Assembly (NCBI RefSeq): GCF_000820305.1 | Contig: NZ_CDBH01000062.1 | Coordinates: 50,428 to 114,427, forward strand | DNA length: 64,000 nucleotides | From: Aeromonas dhakensis | Lineage (GTDB): Bacteria; Pseudomonadota; Gammaproteobacteria; Enterobacterales; Aeromonadaceae | Direction: 5' to 3' | In this document: positions 1 through 9,747 of the stretch, in pieces | Position numbering within the stretch: position 1 is the stretch's first letter | Layout: each line of letters opens with the position of its first letter | Program-made: the position numbers and the translations under genes | Notes under the pieces: generated by a model | Databases searched by the model: none | What the model was told of the DNA's origin: nothing | What the model saw: only the letters and a program-made list of their open reading frames with translations

Positions 1-11
1 AGAACCTCGCA

Positions 12-1361
12 ATGGCACAGCATTTTGACTATATCGCCATCGGCGGCGGCAGCGGCGGCATCGCCTCGGCCAACCGGGCTGCCATGTACGGTAAGAAAGT
101 TGCCCTGATTGAAGCCAAAGAGTTGGGTGGAACCTGCGTCAACGTCGGCTGCGTGCCGAAGAAGGCCATGTGGTATGCCGGCCAGATCGCCGATGCCCTG
201 AAATATGGCGCCGACTACGGCTTCGACACCACTCTCAACCACTTCAGCTGGGCCAAGCTGGTCGAGTCCCGCCAGGCCTATATCGGCCGCATTCATCAGT
301 CCTACCAGAACGTGCTGGGCAAGAACCAGATCACTGTCATCAAGGGCTTCGCCCGCTTCGTCAGCAGCAACACCATCGAGGTGAACGGCGAGCAGTACTG
401 CGCCGATCACATACTGATCGCCACCGGCGGCCGCCCCGAAGTGCCAGCCATCCCGGGTGCCGAGCTGGGCATCGACTCCGACGGCTTCTTCGAGTTGCAA
501 GAACAACCCAAACGGGTTGCCGTGGTGGGTGCCGGTTATATCGCGGTGGAGATCGCCGGCGTGATGCAGGCGCTCGGCTCCGAGACCCACCTGGTGGTGC
601 GCAAGCACGCACCGCTGCGCAACTTCGACCCCATGATCCACGAGACCCTGGTGGAGATCATGGCGCAGGAAGGACCCAAGCTGCACACCCACGCCATTCC
701 GAAAGCCGTGGTCAAGAACGCCGACGAGAGCCTGACCCTGCAGCTGGAAGATGGTCGCCACCTCACCGTCGACTGCCTGATCTGGGCCATCGGCCGTGTC
801 CCGGCCACCGACAACCTCAACCTGGCCGCCACCGGTATCACGCTCGACGAGAAGGGCTTTATCCCGACCGACAAGTTCCAGAATACTGCCATCGCCAACC
901 TCTATGCCGTCGGTGACAACACCGGCCGCATCCAGCTCACCCCGGTGGCCGTTGCGGCGGGCCGTCGTCTCTCCGAGCGGCTGTTCAACAACAAGCCGAA
1001 CGAGCACCTCAACTACGATCTGGTGCCGACCGTGGTGTTCAGCCACCCACCCATCGGCACCATAGGGCTGACCGAGCCGGAAGCCGTCGCCGAATATGGT
1101 GAAGATCAGGTCAAGGTCTACCGCAGCCAGTTCACCGCCATGTACTCGGCGCTGACCCAGCATCGCCAGCCTACCCGGATGAAGCTGGTCTGCGTCGGGC
1201 CGGAAGAGAAGGTGGTCGGCCTGCACGGCATCGGTTTTGCCATGGACGAGATCCTGCAGGGATTCGGCGTCGCCATGAAGATGGGCGCCACCAAGGCGGA
1301 CTTCGACAACTGCGTTGCCATTCATCCCACCAGCGCGGAAGAGTTTGTCACCATGCGCTGA
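12..1361 (+). CDS. gor: Glutathione-disulfide reductase
   Basis: This is the 449-residue NADPH-dependent flavoenzyme that reduces oxidised glutathione in the cytoplasm. The N-terminal FAD-binding GGGSGG lies at residues 11-16. The redox-active disulfide is in [13 protein letters not shown] (Cys42 and Cys47). A second Rossmann motif GAGYIAVE follows near residue 175 for NADPH. The C-terminal dimer-interface HPTSAEE carries the catalytic His-Pro. The length matches E. coli Gor (450). The start is the first ATG of the frame, 11 bases into the window, so the promoter lies outside. An odd second copy of the last 12 codons lies at 1409-1447. Confidence 0.96.
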   Translation: MAQHFDYIAIGGGSGGIASANRAAMYGKKVALIEAKELGGTCVNVGCVPKKAMWYAGQIADALKYGADYGFDTTLNHFSWAKLVESRQAYIGRIHQSYQNVLGKNQITVIKGFARFVSSNTIEVNGEQYCADHILIATGGRPEVPAIPGAELGIDSDGFFELQEQPKRVAVVGAGYIAVEIAGVMQALGSETHLVVRKHAPLRNFDPMIHETLVEIMAQEGPKLHTHAIPKAVVKNADESLTLQLEDGRHLTVDCLIWAIGRVPATDNLNLAATGITLDEKGFIPTDKFQNTAIANLYAVGDNTGRIQLTPVAVAAGRRLSERLFNNKPNEHLNYDLVPTVVFSHPPIGTIGLTEPEAVAEYGEDQVKVYRSQFTAMYSALTQHRQPTRMKLVCVGPEEKVVGLHGIGFAMDEILQGFGVAMKMGATKADFDNCVAIHPTSAEEFVTMR

Positions 1362-1408
1362 GGGAGCTAGGGCATAGAGGTCAAACCGGCCACTGCGTTC
1401 CCACTCCC

Positions 1409-1447
1409 CATCCCACCAGCGCGGAAGAGTTTGTGACCATGCGATAA
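1409..1447 (+). repeat. Duplicated 3' end of gor, synonymously diverged
   Basis: These 39 bases re-encode [12 protein letters not shown] plus stop, exactly the last 12 codons of gor at 1323-1361. The two copies differ only at gtc/gtg, cgc/cga and tga/taa, all silent. The copy is 86 bp downstream of the original and lies just before the terminator hairpin at 1501. It has no start codon of its own and is probably a remnant of another gor allele. Confidence 0.9.
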
Positions 1448-1500
1448 GCATGTTTGAAGCTGGCCTGTCACTATCAGGTCAGCCTCAGCCACTTGCTACC

Positions 1501-1524
1501 AAACCCGGCTCAGGCCGGGTTTTT
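1501..1524 (+). terminator. Intrinsic terminator after gor
   Basis: A 9-bp stem AAACCCGGC / GCCGGGTTT with a TCAG loop is followed by further T residues. It lies downstream of gor and its duplicated 3' end, and upstream of the kdp promoter region. Confidence 0.85.
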
Positions 1525-1563
1525 CGATCTTTCCCCTCCCCCAAATAGCGCCCACACCTGCTT

Positions 1564-1615
1564 TTTTACGCCGATTTTACGCCTGCCAAATCCGGCTTTA
1601 TGGCGCCTTTACGCC
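1564..1615 (+). promoter_or_regulatory. Phased direct repeats upstream of kdpF, candidate KdpE operator
   Basis: TTTTACGCC occurs at 1564-1572 and 1575-1583, and CTTTACGCC at 1607-1615. The offsets are 11 and 32 bp, about one and three helical turns. KdpE is an OmpR-family regulator, and this family binds direct repeats upstream of the operon it controls, so these are the natural operator candidates. No clear -10/-35 pair was assigned. The assignment is inference. Confidence 0.45.
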
Positions 1616-1660
1616 GGTTATTCCTACCATTTGGTCGTCAATTACACCAATGGAGTCGAT

Positions 1661-1738
1661 ATGAATTGGCTATATCTGCTGCTGGTCCTCGCCCTCGCGG
1701 GCTATCTGCTGCGCGCCCTTGCGCGCACCCATGAGTGA
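1661..1738 (+). CDS. kdpF: KdpF, small subunit of the potassium ATPase
   Basis: This is a 25-residue single-helix membrane peptide beginning MNWLYLLLVLALAGYLL with a short charged tail. It matches the size and hydrophobic character of KdpF, which stabilises the KdpABC complex in the inner membrane. The start ATG has TGGAG a few bases upstream. It sits directly before kdpA and ends 10 bp upstream of the kdpA ATG. Confidence 0.85.
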   Translation: MNWLYLLLVLALAGYLLRALARTHE

Positions 1739-1748
1739 GGAACCGGAA

Positions 1749-3443
1749 ATGTGGCAAGAGATTATCTATCCCGTCGCGTTCGTACTGCTGGTGCTGCTGC
1801 CGGCGCCTCTGCTTGGCAACTACCTCTATCGGGTATTTGAGGGCAAGAGTCGCTGGCTGGCTCCCGTCGAGCGCGCCACCCTGGCCTGCTGCGGCACGGA
1901 CGGGCGCGAGCAGGACTGGAAGTCCTACGCCCTCAGCCTGCTGGCCTTCAACGGCGCCGGCTTTGGCCTGCTGTTCCTGATCCTGCTGGCGCAGGGGCTG
2001 CTGCCCCTCAACCCGCAACAGCTGCCCGGGCTGAACTGGCAACTCGCCTTCAACACCGCGGTCAGCTTCATGACCAACACCAACTGGCAGGCCTACTCCG
2101 GCGAGGCCAGCCTCTCCTACTTCAGCCAGATGGTGGGGCTCACCACCCAGAACTTCGTCTCCGCCGCCACCGGCGCCGCCGTTGCCATCGCCCTGTTCCG
2201 CGGCATCGCCCGCCAGCAGACCACCCACCTTGGCAACTTCTGGCAGGATCTGGTGCGCTTCTGCCTCTACGTGCTGCTGCCGATGGCACTGATCCTGGCG
2301 CTGCTGCTGGTCTGGCAGGGAGTACCCCAGAGCCTGTCGGCCTACCTGCCGTTCCACGCGCTGGAAGGCCAGGAGCAGCTGTTGCCGCTCGGCCCGGCGG
2401 CCTCCCAGATCGCCATCAAGCAGCTCGGCTCCAACGGCGGCGGCTTCTTCGGTGTCAACTCGGCCCATCCGTTCGAGAACCCGACCGCCCTCTCCAACTG
2501 GCTGGAGATGGTCGCCCTGCTGACGCTGGCCGCCGCCATGGTCTGCACCCTGGGTCGCTACGTGAAGGATCTGGCCCACAGCCGCGCCATCCTTGTCGCC
2601 ATGACCCTGATGATGGTGATCGGGCTCTTCGTCTCCATCACCCAGGAGCTGAAACCGGACCCTGACCTCGCCCAGCTCACCACTGACGCCAGCAACATGG
2701 CCGGCAACTGGGAAGGCAAAGAGAGCCGCTTCGGCCCCCTGCTCTCCAGCATCTGGGAAGTGGCGACCACCAGCGCCTCCAACGGGTCGGTCAACGCCAT
2801 GCACGACAGCTTCACCCCTCTCGGTGGCATGGTCGGCATGATCAACATGCTGCTCGGCGAGGTCATCTTCGGCGGGGTCGGCTCCGGCATCTACGGCATG
2901 ATGCTGTTCGTGCTGCTGACCGTGTTCCTGTGCGGCCTGATGGTGGGGCGTACCCCGACCTACCTGGGCAAACGGCTCGGCATCACCGAGATGAAGTGGG
3001 TGGTCGCCAGCATGCTGGTGATGCCGATCGGGGTATTGGTGATCGGCGGCATTACCCTGCTGATGCCGGACTCCGCCACCGTCATCGGTCACGACGGCCC
3101 CCACGGCCTGTCCCGGCTGATCTATGCCTACGCCTCGGCCGCCGGCAACAACGGCTCCGCCTTCGCCGGCCTGGCCGCCGCCGACAGCTGGCAGTGCATC
3201 GCCATCGGGCTGGCCATGCTGCTCGGCCGCTTCGGCTACATCATTCCGGTGCTGGCCATCGCCGGCCAGCTGGCCCGCGCCCCGCGCCAGGAGCGAAGCG
3301 AGGGGGACTTCCCCGTCAGCGGCCCGCTCTTCATCACCCTGCTGATCGTCACCGTGCTGCTGATGGGGGGTCTCTCCTTCCTGCCGGTGCTGGCGCTGGG
3401 TCCGGTGGCGGAACACCTGAGCCTGCTGGGAGGTGCCTTCTGA
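1749..3443 (+). CDS. kdpA: Potassium-transporting ATPase potassium-binding subunit KdpA
   Basis: The 564-residue polytopic channel-like subunit binds potassium and passes it through the membrane. [10 protein letters not shown] near residue 230 and further glycine-rich loops ([18 protein letters not shown]) are the selectivity-filter segments of the KdpA superfamily. I chose ATG 1749 because GAGG lies about ten bases upstream and the protein then begins [14 protein letters not shown], as expected for the first membrane helix. The E. coli length is 557. It is the second gene of kdpFABC. Confidence 0.95.
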   Translation: MWQEIIYPVAFVLLVLLPAPLLGNYLYRVFEGKSRWLAPVERATLACCGTDGREQDWKSYALSLLAFNGAGFGLLFLILLAQGLLPLNPQQLPGLNWQLAFNTAVSFMTNTNWQAYSGEASLSYFSQMVGLTTQNFVSAATGAAVAIALFRGIARQQTTHLGNFWQDLVRFCLYVLLPMALILALLLVWQGVPQSLSAYLPFHALEGQEQLLPLGPAASQIAIKQLGSNGGGFFGVNSAHPFENPTALSNWLEMVALLTLAAAMVCTLGRYVKDLAHSRAILVAMTLMMVIGLFVSITQELKPDPDLAQLTTDASNMAGNWEGKESRFGPLLSSIWEVATTSASNGSVNAMHDSFTPLGGMVGMINMLLGEVIFGGVGSGIYGMMLFVLLTVFLCGLMVGRTPTYLGKRLGITEMKWVVASMLVMPIGVLVIGGITLLMPDSATVIGHDGPHGLSRLIYAYASAAGNNGSAFAGLAAADSWQCIAIGLAMLLGRFGYIIPVLAIAGQLARAPRQERSEGDFPVSGPLFITLLIVTVLLMGGLSFLPVLALGPVAEHLSLLGGAF

Positions 3444-3498
3444 TACTGCACACCTCACTGATCGCCGTGGTCAACTATTCGATGCTGGGAGCTTTCCA

Positions 3499-5556
3499 AT
3501 GAGCAAGTCCGCTTCAATGAGCACCGACACCCTCAAGGTGAAGGGCAAGAAACAGAAATCACAGATCATGCAGGCCATGGTGGAAGCCCTCTATCGCTTC
3601 AACCCCAGGGCGCTGCTCGGCAGCCCCATCCTGTTCACCCTCTGGCTGGCGGCCGTGATGGCCAGCGTGGAGTCGCTGCTGGGGCAGCCTGTCTCCGGCG
3701 TCGCTCCTTCGCTGGCCTGGCAGCTGACCGCCTGGCTCTGGCTCACCCTCTGGTTTGCCAACTTCGCCGAGACCCTGGCCGAGGGGCGCGGCAAGGCGCG
3801 GGCTGACAGCCTGAAGGCCGGCATGAGCCAGCTCAGGGCACGCCGGGTCACCCATCCGCAGGATGACAAGGGGGAGTGGGTGCCTGCCACCAGCCTGCGC
3901 AAGGGCGATCTGGTGCTGGTGCGCAGCGGCGAGATGATCCCCGCCGACGGCGAAGTGGTCGCCGGCATCGCCTCGGTCAACGAGGCGGCCATCACGGGGG
4001 AATCCGCCCCCGTCATTCGCGAGTCGGGCACCGACCGCAGCGGCGTGACCGGCAACACCACCGTCGTCTCCGACGAGATCTGGGTGCGCATCAGCAACAA
4101 TCCGGGCGAAAGCACCCTGGATCGCATGATTGCGCTGGTGGAAGGGGCCAAGCGCCAGAAGACCCCCAACGAGATGGCGCTGGACGCCCTGCTGGTGGGA
4201 CTGACCCTGATCTTCCTGCTGGTGGTGGCCACCCTGCCCTGGTTCCTCGACTACAACGGCACCCAGGTGCCCCGGCTCTACCTGCTGGCGCTGTTCATCA
4301 CCCTGATCCCGACCACCATCGGCGGTCTGCTCTCCGCCATCGGCATCGCCGGCATGGACCGGCTGGTGAAACTCAACGTGATCGCCAAGTCGGGCCGGGC
4401 GGTGGAGGCCGCCGGCGACGTGCGCACCCTGCTGCTGGACAAGACCGGCACCATCACCTTCGGCAACCGGATGGCGGATGAACTGATCCCGGCCCCCGGT
4501 ATCGATCCGGCCCTGCTGGCCCAGGCCGCCATGCTGGCCTCGCTCGGTGACAACACGCCGGAGGGCAAGTCCATCCTGACCCTGGCTGGCAAGAGCCACA
4601 CCAGACCGAGCCAGCTGGAGAGCGATATCCTGATCCCCTTCAGCGCCGAGACCCGGCTGAGCGGGCTGGATCGCAACGGTCATCACTATCGCAAGGGGGC
4701 GGTGGATGCGGTGCTGCGCTACCTCTCCCTCGATCGCAAGGCGGTGCCCGAGCCCATCCTCAAGTCGGTGGACAGCATAGCTCGCCAGGGCGGCACCCCG
4801 CTGCTGGTCTGCACCCACGAGAAGCTGCTGGGGGTGGTGTTCCTCAAGGACATCATCAAGCCGGGCATCAAGGCCCGCTTCCAGATCCTGCGCCACATGG
4901 GGATCCGCACCGTGATGATCACCGGCGACAACCCGCTGACCGCCGCCGCCATCGCCGCCGAGGCCGGGGTGGACGACTTCATCGCCGAGGCGACACCGGA
5001 GAAGAAGCTGGCCTACATCCGTCAGGAGCAGGCCGACGGCCGGCTGGTGGCCATGTGCGGGGACGGCGCCAACGACGCCCCTGCTCTGGCCCAGGCCGAC
5101 GTGGGGCTGGCCATGAACGAGGGCACCCAGGCCGCCAAGGAGGCGGGCAACCTGGTGGATCTCGACTCCAACCCCACCAAGCTGCTGGACGTGGTGTTGG
5201 TAGGCAAGCAGCTGCTGGTAACCCGTGGCGCCCTGACCACCTTCTCCATCGCCAACGACGTGGCCAAGTACTTCGCCATCCTGCCGGCCCTGTTCATCGC
5301 CGCCTATCCGCAGCTGGGGGCGCTGAACCTGATGCAGCTGGGCAGCCCGGAAAGCGCCATCCTGTCGGCCATCATCTTCAACGCCCTGATCATCGTCGCA
5401 CTGGTGCCGCTGGCCCTGCGCGGGGTCAGCCTGCAGGGCACGGCAGCCAGCCTGCTGCGCCGCAACCTGCTGCTCTACGGTGTCGGTGGTCTGATCGTGC
5501 CCTTTATCGGAATCAAGTTGATCGACCTGGTCATCACCGGCCTGGGGCTGGTGTGA
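3499..5556 (+). CDS. kdpB: Potassium-transporting P-type ATPase catalytic subunit KdpB
   Basis: The 685-residue P-type ATPase subunit hydrolyses ATP to drive high-affinity potassium uptake. The TGES actuator motif is at about residues 166-169, the phosphorylated Asp is in DKTGT at 314-318, and the hinge motif [16 protein letters not shown] lies towards the C-terminal half. The frame is open upstream, but ATG 3499 ([13 protein letters not shown]) has a GGGAG ribosome site and gives the usual length (E. coli 682). The last 16 codons are repeated 98 bp downstream. Confidence 0.96.
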   Translation: MSKSASMSTDTLKVKGKKQKSQIMQAMVEALYRFNPRALLGSPILFTLWLAAVMASVESLLGQPVSGVAPSLAWQLTAWLWLTLWFANFAETLAEGRGKARADSLKAGMSQLRARRVTHPQDDKGEWVPATSLRKGDLVLVRSGEMIPADGEVVAGIASVNEAAITGESAPVIRESGTDRSGVTGNTTVVSDEIWVRISNNPGESTLDRMIALVEGAKRQKTPNEMALDALLVGLTLIFLLVVATLPWFLDYNGTQVPRLYLLALFITLIPTTIGGLLSAIGIAGMDRLVKLNVIAKSGRAVEAAGDVRTLLLDKTGTITFGNRMADELIPAPGIDPALLAQAAMLASLGDNTPEGKSILTLAGKSHTRPSQLESDILIPFSAETRLSGLDRNGHHYRKGAVDAVLRYLSLDRKAVPEPILKSVDSIARQGGTPLLVCTHEKLLGVVFLKDIIKPGIKARFQILRHMGIRTVMITGDNPLTAAAIAAEAGVDDFIAEATPEKKLAYIRQEQADGRLVAMCGDGANDAPALAQADVGLAMNEGTQAAKEAGNLVDLDSNPTKLLDVVLVGKQLLVTRGALTTFSIANDVAKYFAILPALFIAAYPQLGALNLMQLGSPESAILSAIIFNALIIVALVPLALRGVSLQGTAASLLRRNLLLYGVGGLIVPFIGIKLIDLVITGLGLV

Positions 5557-5603
5557 TGAAAACGCAGCGCGATGGTATCCACGGCCAGATCGTGCACCCA
5601 TGC

Positions 5604-5654
5604 ATCGGCATCAAGCTGATCGACCTGGTCATCACCGGCCTTGGGCTGGTGTAA
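5604..5654 (+). repeat. Duplicated 3' end of kdpB
   Basis: These 51 bases encode [16 protein letters not shown] plus stop, identical in protein to the kdpB C-terminus at 5506-5556. They differ silently at gga/ggc, ttg/ctg and ctg/ctt, and the stop is TAA instead of TGA. The copy sits inside the kdp operon between kdpB and kdpC and has no credible start. Similarity also extends a few bases upstream (GATCGTGC). Confidence 0.9.
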
Positions 5655-5714
5655 CGGCATTACCGGATGCGGGGCAGACCCGCATCCACCCAACGCATTT
5701 GGAGCAAAAAAATC

Positions 5715-6242
5715 ATGATAGCAATCAGAACCCTGCTGACCCTGACCCTGCTGCTGGGGGTGGCTTATCCGCTGGCCGTCACCGGGCTGGCCCAGCTTGT
5801 TTTCCCCTGGCAGGCCAACGGTAGCCAGCTCACCAACGACAAGCAGCAAGTGGTCGGCAGCGCCCTGCTGGCCCAGAAGTTCGAGCGGGCCGACTACTTC
5901 CACTCTCGCCCCTCCGCCAGCGACTTCGCCACCATAGGTGGCGGCGCCAGCAACCTGGGGATGAGCTCGCCGCTGCGGGCCGAGTTTGCCGCAGCGGTGG
6001 CCAGGGCGCAGCCGGAAGCCAGGGTCCCCGCCCTGCTGACCCGCTCCGCCTCCGGCCTCGATCCCCATCTGCCGCTCGATGCGGTGCTGGCTCAGGTGGA
6101 GCGGGTTGCCGGGCAACGGGGGCTGGATCCCGTTCGGCTGACGGAGCTGGTCAAGTCGGCGGCACAAGCTGGTATCCTTGGCCCGCAGGTGGTCAACATT
6201 CTCCAGTTGAACCTGCAACTCGATCATCAAAAGGGCGCCTGA
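5715..6242 (+). CDS. kdpC: Potassium-transporting ATPase subunit KdpC
   Basis: The 175-residue KdpC has one N-terminal membrane helix (TLLTLTLLLGVAYPLAVTGL) and a periplasmic domain. The conserved GSALLAQKF, YFHSRPSA and ASNLG segments are typical. KdpC assists the KdpB-KdpA complex and raises its nucleotide affinity. ATG 5715 is chosen because GGAG lies ten bases upstream; an upstream in-frame ATG at 5667 would add residues unlike KdpC. E. coli KdpC is 190 residues, so this one is slightly short. Confidence 0.93.
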   Translation: MIAIRTLLTLTLLLGVAYPLAVTGLAQLVFPWQANGSQLTNDKQQVVGSALLAQKFERADYFHSRPSASDFATIGGGASNLGMSSPLRAEFAAAVARAQPEARVPALLTRSASGLDPHLPLDAVLAQVERVAGQRGLDPVRLTELVKSAAQAGILGPQVVNILQLNLQLDHQKGA

Positions 6243-6344
6243 GGGCGCTCCTTGCCGCTCGGGAAGGCTCCCTTTCGACAACGGGGACAAGCATGAGCAA
6301 TGAGGTCACGGCCGCGGTTCGGCCGATGCAACGGGAGCGCGGGG

Positions 6345-8933
6345 ATGCGTGATGAAGTGAGGGCGGACGCCCTGCTGGCGAGCCTGGAACAGGAGCACAG
6401 GGGCAAGCTGAAGGTGTTTCTCGGCGCCGCCCCCGGCGTGGGCAAGACCTACGCCATGCTGCAGGCGGTGCGGGAACAGGCCAAAGAGGGGGTCGACATC
6501 CTGATCGGGGTGGTGGAGACGCACGGCCGCCAGGAGACCCTGGCCCTGCTCGACAAGCTCGCCATCCAGCCGCGCAAGCTGCACCTGCACCGCCAGCAGC
6601 GGTTGGAGGAGATGGATCTGGACGGCCTGCTGACCCGCAAACCCGCCATCGCCGTGGTGGACGAGCTGGCCCACAGCAACGCCCCCGGCAGCCGCCACGA
6701 GAAGCGCTGGCAGGATGTGGAGGAGCTGCTCGGCGCCGGTATCGACGTCTACACCACCCTCAACGTGCAGCACCTGGAGAGCCTCAACGATCTGGTGTGG
6801 CAACTGACCGGGGTCAGGGTCAAGGAGACCCTGCCCGACCAGGTGCTGCTGGAAGCCGACAGCCTGGTGCTGATCGACCTCCCCCCCAAGGAGCTGCTCG
6901 GCCGTCTCAAGGAGGGCAAGGTCTATGTGCCCCACCAGGCCAAGGCCGCCCTGCAGTCCTTCTTCTCCCTCAACAACCTGACCGCCCTGCGGGAGCTGGC
7001 GATGCAGACCGCCGCCAGCCACGTGGAGGGGGATCTGCAACTGCAGTGGCAGGCCGCCGGCAAGACCACGCTGCCGCTAAGAGGCAAGCTGATGGTCTGC
7101 CTCGGCGACGAGCACGGCGCCGCCCTAGTGCGCTACGGCCACCGCTTCGCCCAGCGCCGCCAGCTGCCCTGGCTGGTGGTGCACGTCGACAGCAAGGGGC
7201 AGCGTTCCGCCGAACAGGAGCAGGCGCTGGCGCTCGCCTCCCAGCTGGGGGCCAAGGTGCTGACCCTCTCCAGCCCGGCGGTGGCCGACGCCCTGCTGGA
7301 GACGGCCGAACAGCAGCAGGTGTCGCAACTGCTGCTGGGCAAACCCCACAAGGCGCCGTGGCGCCGCTCGCTGGTGCAGCATCTGCTCAGGCAGGCACAG
7401 GGGCTCGAGATCACCCTGGTGGATACCGAGAAACGCAAACCCGGCCTGAACTGGCAGCCGCTTCACCCCAAGGACATTCGCCAGAGCCTGCTGGCGGTGG
7501 TCATCATGGGGACCACCTCGGCCGCCGTCTGGGGACTATCCCACTGGCTGCCGCCCGCCTCCCTGCCCATGCTGTTCGTGCTGGGGGTACTGGCCACCGC
7601 GCTCACCACCAGCCTGGTGCCCGCCATCCTGGCCGCCGTGCTGGGCTTCGTCGGCCACAACCTGTTGTTCACCGTCCCCTACTTCTCCCTCAGCGTCGCC
7701 AGCCACAGCGACCTGCTCACCCTGTTCGTGCTGCTCATCGTCGGCATCACGGCCGGGCGGCTCGCCTCCCGTCAGCGCCAGCAGCTGGTCGGCCTGCGCG
7801 AGACCCAGCAGCTGGGCAATGCCCTGCTCTCCCTGAGTCAGGGGTTGGCCACCGCCAGCAGTCCGGTCGAGGTGCTCAGGCAAGGGAGCCAGGCCATCTC
7901 GCTGGCACTGGGCCAGCCGGTGTTTGCCCTCGATCGGCACTACCAGTACTGGGCCGGCTCGACCGAGCACAAGCCGGGGCAGACCGACAAGGCGGCCATC
8001 GACTGGTGTCTGGCCCAGAAGCAGAGCGCCGGCGCCCACACCGCCACCCTCAACGCGGCCGAGGCCCAGTACCATCACCTCAGCGATGAGCTGGTGCTGG
8101 GCATACTGCTGGCCAATCCGCTAGCCTCCTCGGCCGAGCATCAGCTGCAGGCGCTGCTCACCGATATCCGCGCCGCCCTGGCCCGGATCGACCTCAACGA
8201 GCGGCTGGCCGACAGCCAGCTGCAGGCAGAGACCGACCGGATGCGCGCCGCCCTGCTCTCCTCAGTCTCCCACGATTTGAAGACGCCGCTCGCCACCATC
8301 ATGGGCGCCGGTAGCACCCTGCTGGAATATGGTGACCGGATCAGCAGCGAAGACCGCAGCGAGCTGTTGCACTCGGTGCAGGAGGAGGCGCGCCGCCTGC
8401 ACAGCTATGTGCAGAACCTGCTGGACATGACCCGCATCGGCTCACCCGACTTCCAGCTGAAACGGGACTGGGTCGATCTTGCGGATCTGGTGGAGAATGC
8501 CCGCCGCCGGCTCGACTCTTCCTGGCGCCAGCACAAGCTGCTGGTGCACTTCGATCAGCAGATCCCCCGCCTCTATGTGCACGGCGCCCTGATCGAGCAG
8601 GTGCTGGTCAACATCCTCGACAACGCCTCCCGCTACTCGCCGGCCGGCACCCCCATCGAGTTCAAGGTGATGCTGGCGGACCCCGACCTCATCATCGACA
8701 TCATAGATATCGGGGTCGGCATCGCCGAGTCGGACCGCGACAAGATCTTCAACCTCTTCTACACCCAGCCGGTCGGTGATTGCGGCAGCCGTGGCACCGG
8801 GCTTGGCCTCGCCATTTCCCGCGCTATGATAGAGGTCCATGGGGGCCGCATCTGGGCCTTTTCCGGCCCCAACGGCAACGGCACCTGCATGCGCATCTCC
8901 CTGCCGCTGGCCCTCAATGCTCCGGCGGCCTGA
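6345..8933 (+). CDS. kdpD: Sensor histidine kinase KdpD
   Basis: This is the turgor/potassium-sensing kinase paired with KdpE. It has an N-terminal KdpD domain with Walker-type GAAPGVGKT at about 27-35 and VVETHGR, a universal-stress-like domain, four membrane helices in the middle, a GAF-like region, a phosphoacceptor His near 643 in SHDLKTP, and a C-terminal ATPase with NILDNASRYSPAG and GTGLGLA. ATG 6345 (862 residues; E. coli 894) has GGGAG upstream. ATG 6300 in the same frame would add 15 residues. A 19-codon frame opening at ATG 6293 overlaps this start. Confidence 0.93.
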   Translation: MRDEVRADALLASLEQEHRGKLKVFLGAAPGVGKTYAMLQAVREQAKEGVDILIGVVETHGRQETLALLDKLAIQPRKLHLHRQQRLEEMDLDGLLTRKPAIAVVDELAHSNAPGSRHEKRWQDVEELLGAGIDVYTTLNVQHLESLNDLVWQLTGVRVKETLPDQVLLEADSLVLIDLPPKELLGRLKEGKVYVPHQAKAALQSFFSLNNLTALRELAMQTAASHVEGDLQLQWQAAGKTTLPLRGKLMVCLGDEHGAALVRYGHRFAQRRQLPWLVVHVDSKGQRSAEQEQALALASQLGAKVLTLSSPAVADALLETAEQQQVSQLLLGKPHKAPWRRSLVQHLLRQAQGLEITLVDTEKRKPGLNWQPLHPKDIRQSLLAVVIMGTTSAAVWGLSHWLPPASLPMLFVLGVLATALTTSLVPAILAAVLGFVGHNLLFTVPYFSLSVASHSDLLTLFVLLIVGITAGRLASRQRQQLVGLRETQQLGNALLSLSQGLATASSPVEVLRQGSQAISLALGQPVFALDRHYQYWAGSTEHKPGQTDKAAIDWCLAQKQSAGAHTATLNAAEAQYHHLSDELVLGILLANPLASSAEHQLQALLTDIRAALARIDLNERLADSQLQAETDRMRAALLSSVSHDLKTPLATIMGAGSTLLEYGDRISSEDRSELLHSVQEEARRLHSYVQNLLDMTRIGSPDFQLKRDWVDLADLVENARRRLDSSWRQHKLLVHFDQQIPRLYVHGALIEQVLVNILDNASRYSPAGTPIEFKVMLADPDLIIDIIDIGVGIAESDRDKIFNLFYTQPVGDCGSRGTGLGLAISRAMIEVHGGRIWAFSGPNGNGTCMRISLPLALNAPAA

Positions 8934-8971
8934 TGGTCGCCGCCCTTTTTCATCAGCGAGCTGGAGGTTGA

Positions 8972-9655
8972 ATGGCTCACATACTGGTCATCGACGACGA
9001 GGCGGCCATCCGCCGTTTTTTGCGGATCAGCCTGATCGCCGAAGGCCATCAGGTCAGCGAGGCCGTTGGCGTCAACGAGGGTGTGGCGCAGTATCGCCAC
9101 CTCAACCCCGACCTGGTGATCCTGGATCTAGGCCTGCCGGATGGGGATGGTCTCCAGGTGTTGCAGGCCATTCGCGAGCACCATCAGCATCCGGTACTGG
9201 TGCTGTCGGCGCGGGACTCGGAGCAGGAGAAGGTGCGGCTGCTGGATGCTGGAGCCAATGACTACATGAGCAAGCCGTTCGGCGTCGGCGAGATGATGGC
9301 CCGTATCCGGGTGCTGCTGCGCCAGCGGGCCGGGGTCAGCAGCGGTGAGTGCCGCCACTTCCCCCAATGCGGGCTGACCCTGGACAGCAGCAGCCACAGG
9401 GTCACCCTGGGGGAGGAAGAGGTGGCCCTCTCCCGCAAGGAGTTCGCCCTGCTGCAGGCCCTGGTGTGCCACCCCGGCAAGCTGGTGCTGCAGACCCAGC
9501 TGCTCAACGACATCTGGGGGCCGAGCCACAAGGAGGACACCCACTACCTGCGCATCGTCATCGCCAGCCTGCGCAAGAAGCTGGGGGATAACCCTCAAGA
9601 CCCCGCCCTTATCGAGACCGAATCCGGCATCGGCTACCGCTTTATCGGCAGCTGA
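8972..9655 (+). CDS. kdpE: Response regulator KdpE
   Basis: This 227-residue OmpR/PhoB-family regulator activates kdpFABC under potassium limitation. The receiver domain has the acidic pair DD near residues 8-9, the phosphorylated Asp52 in VILDLGLPDGDG and the conserved KPF lysine. The C-terminal winged helix ends IETESGIGYRFIGS. GGAGG lies just upstream of the ATG, 38 bp after kdpD. The last 28 or so codons are repeated, diverged, directly downstream. Confidence 0.96.
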   Translation: MAHILVIDDEAAIRRFLRISLIAEGHQVSEAVGVNEGVAQYRHLNPDLVILDLGLPDGDGLQVLQAIREHHQHPVLVLSARDSEQEKVRLLDAGANDYMSKPFGVGEMMARIRVLLRQRAGVSSGECRHFPQCGLTLDSSSHRVTLGEEEVALSRKEFALLQALVCHPGKLVLQTQLLNDIWGPSHKEDTHYLRIVIASLRKKLGDNPQDPALIETESGIGYRFIGS

Positions 9656-9662
9656 TATTGCA

Positions 9663-9747
9663 GCAAGAAGCTGGGCGGCAGCATTCCCAGCAACCCACCC
9701 TCATCGAGACCGAGTCCGGCATCGGCTACCGTTTTATTGGCAGCTGA
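9663..9747 (+). repeat. Diverged duplicate of the kdpE 3' end
   Basis: Bases 9663-9747 align with kdpE 9573-9655. The final 14 codons (IETESGIGYRFIGS plus stop, 9703-9747) are identical in protein with silent changes (gaa/gag, cgc/cgt, atc/att). The upstream part, from AAGAAGCTGGG, is more diverged and carries a net 2-bp indel that breaks the frame. It looks like the tail of another kdpE allele. A parS site begins at the very next base. Confidence 0.9.

Noticed and set aside
1454..1660. Open frame running from before the gor terminator into kdpF.
   Set aside because: It crosses a terminator hairpin and promoter region and has no KdpF-like extension. ATG 1661 is the real start.
3419..3502. 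Possible fifth 3'-end copy after kdpA (LLGGAF versus MLGAFQ before kdpB).
   Set aside because: The similarity is only about 10-12 bases (TGCTGGGAG) and the protein match is poor. It could be chance, so it is not counted with the clear cases.
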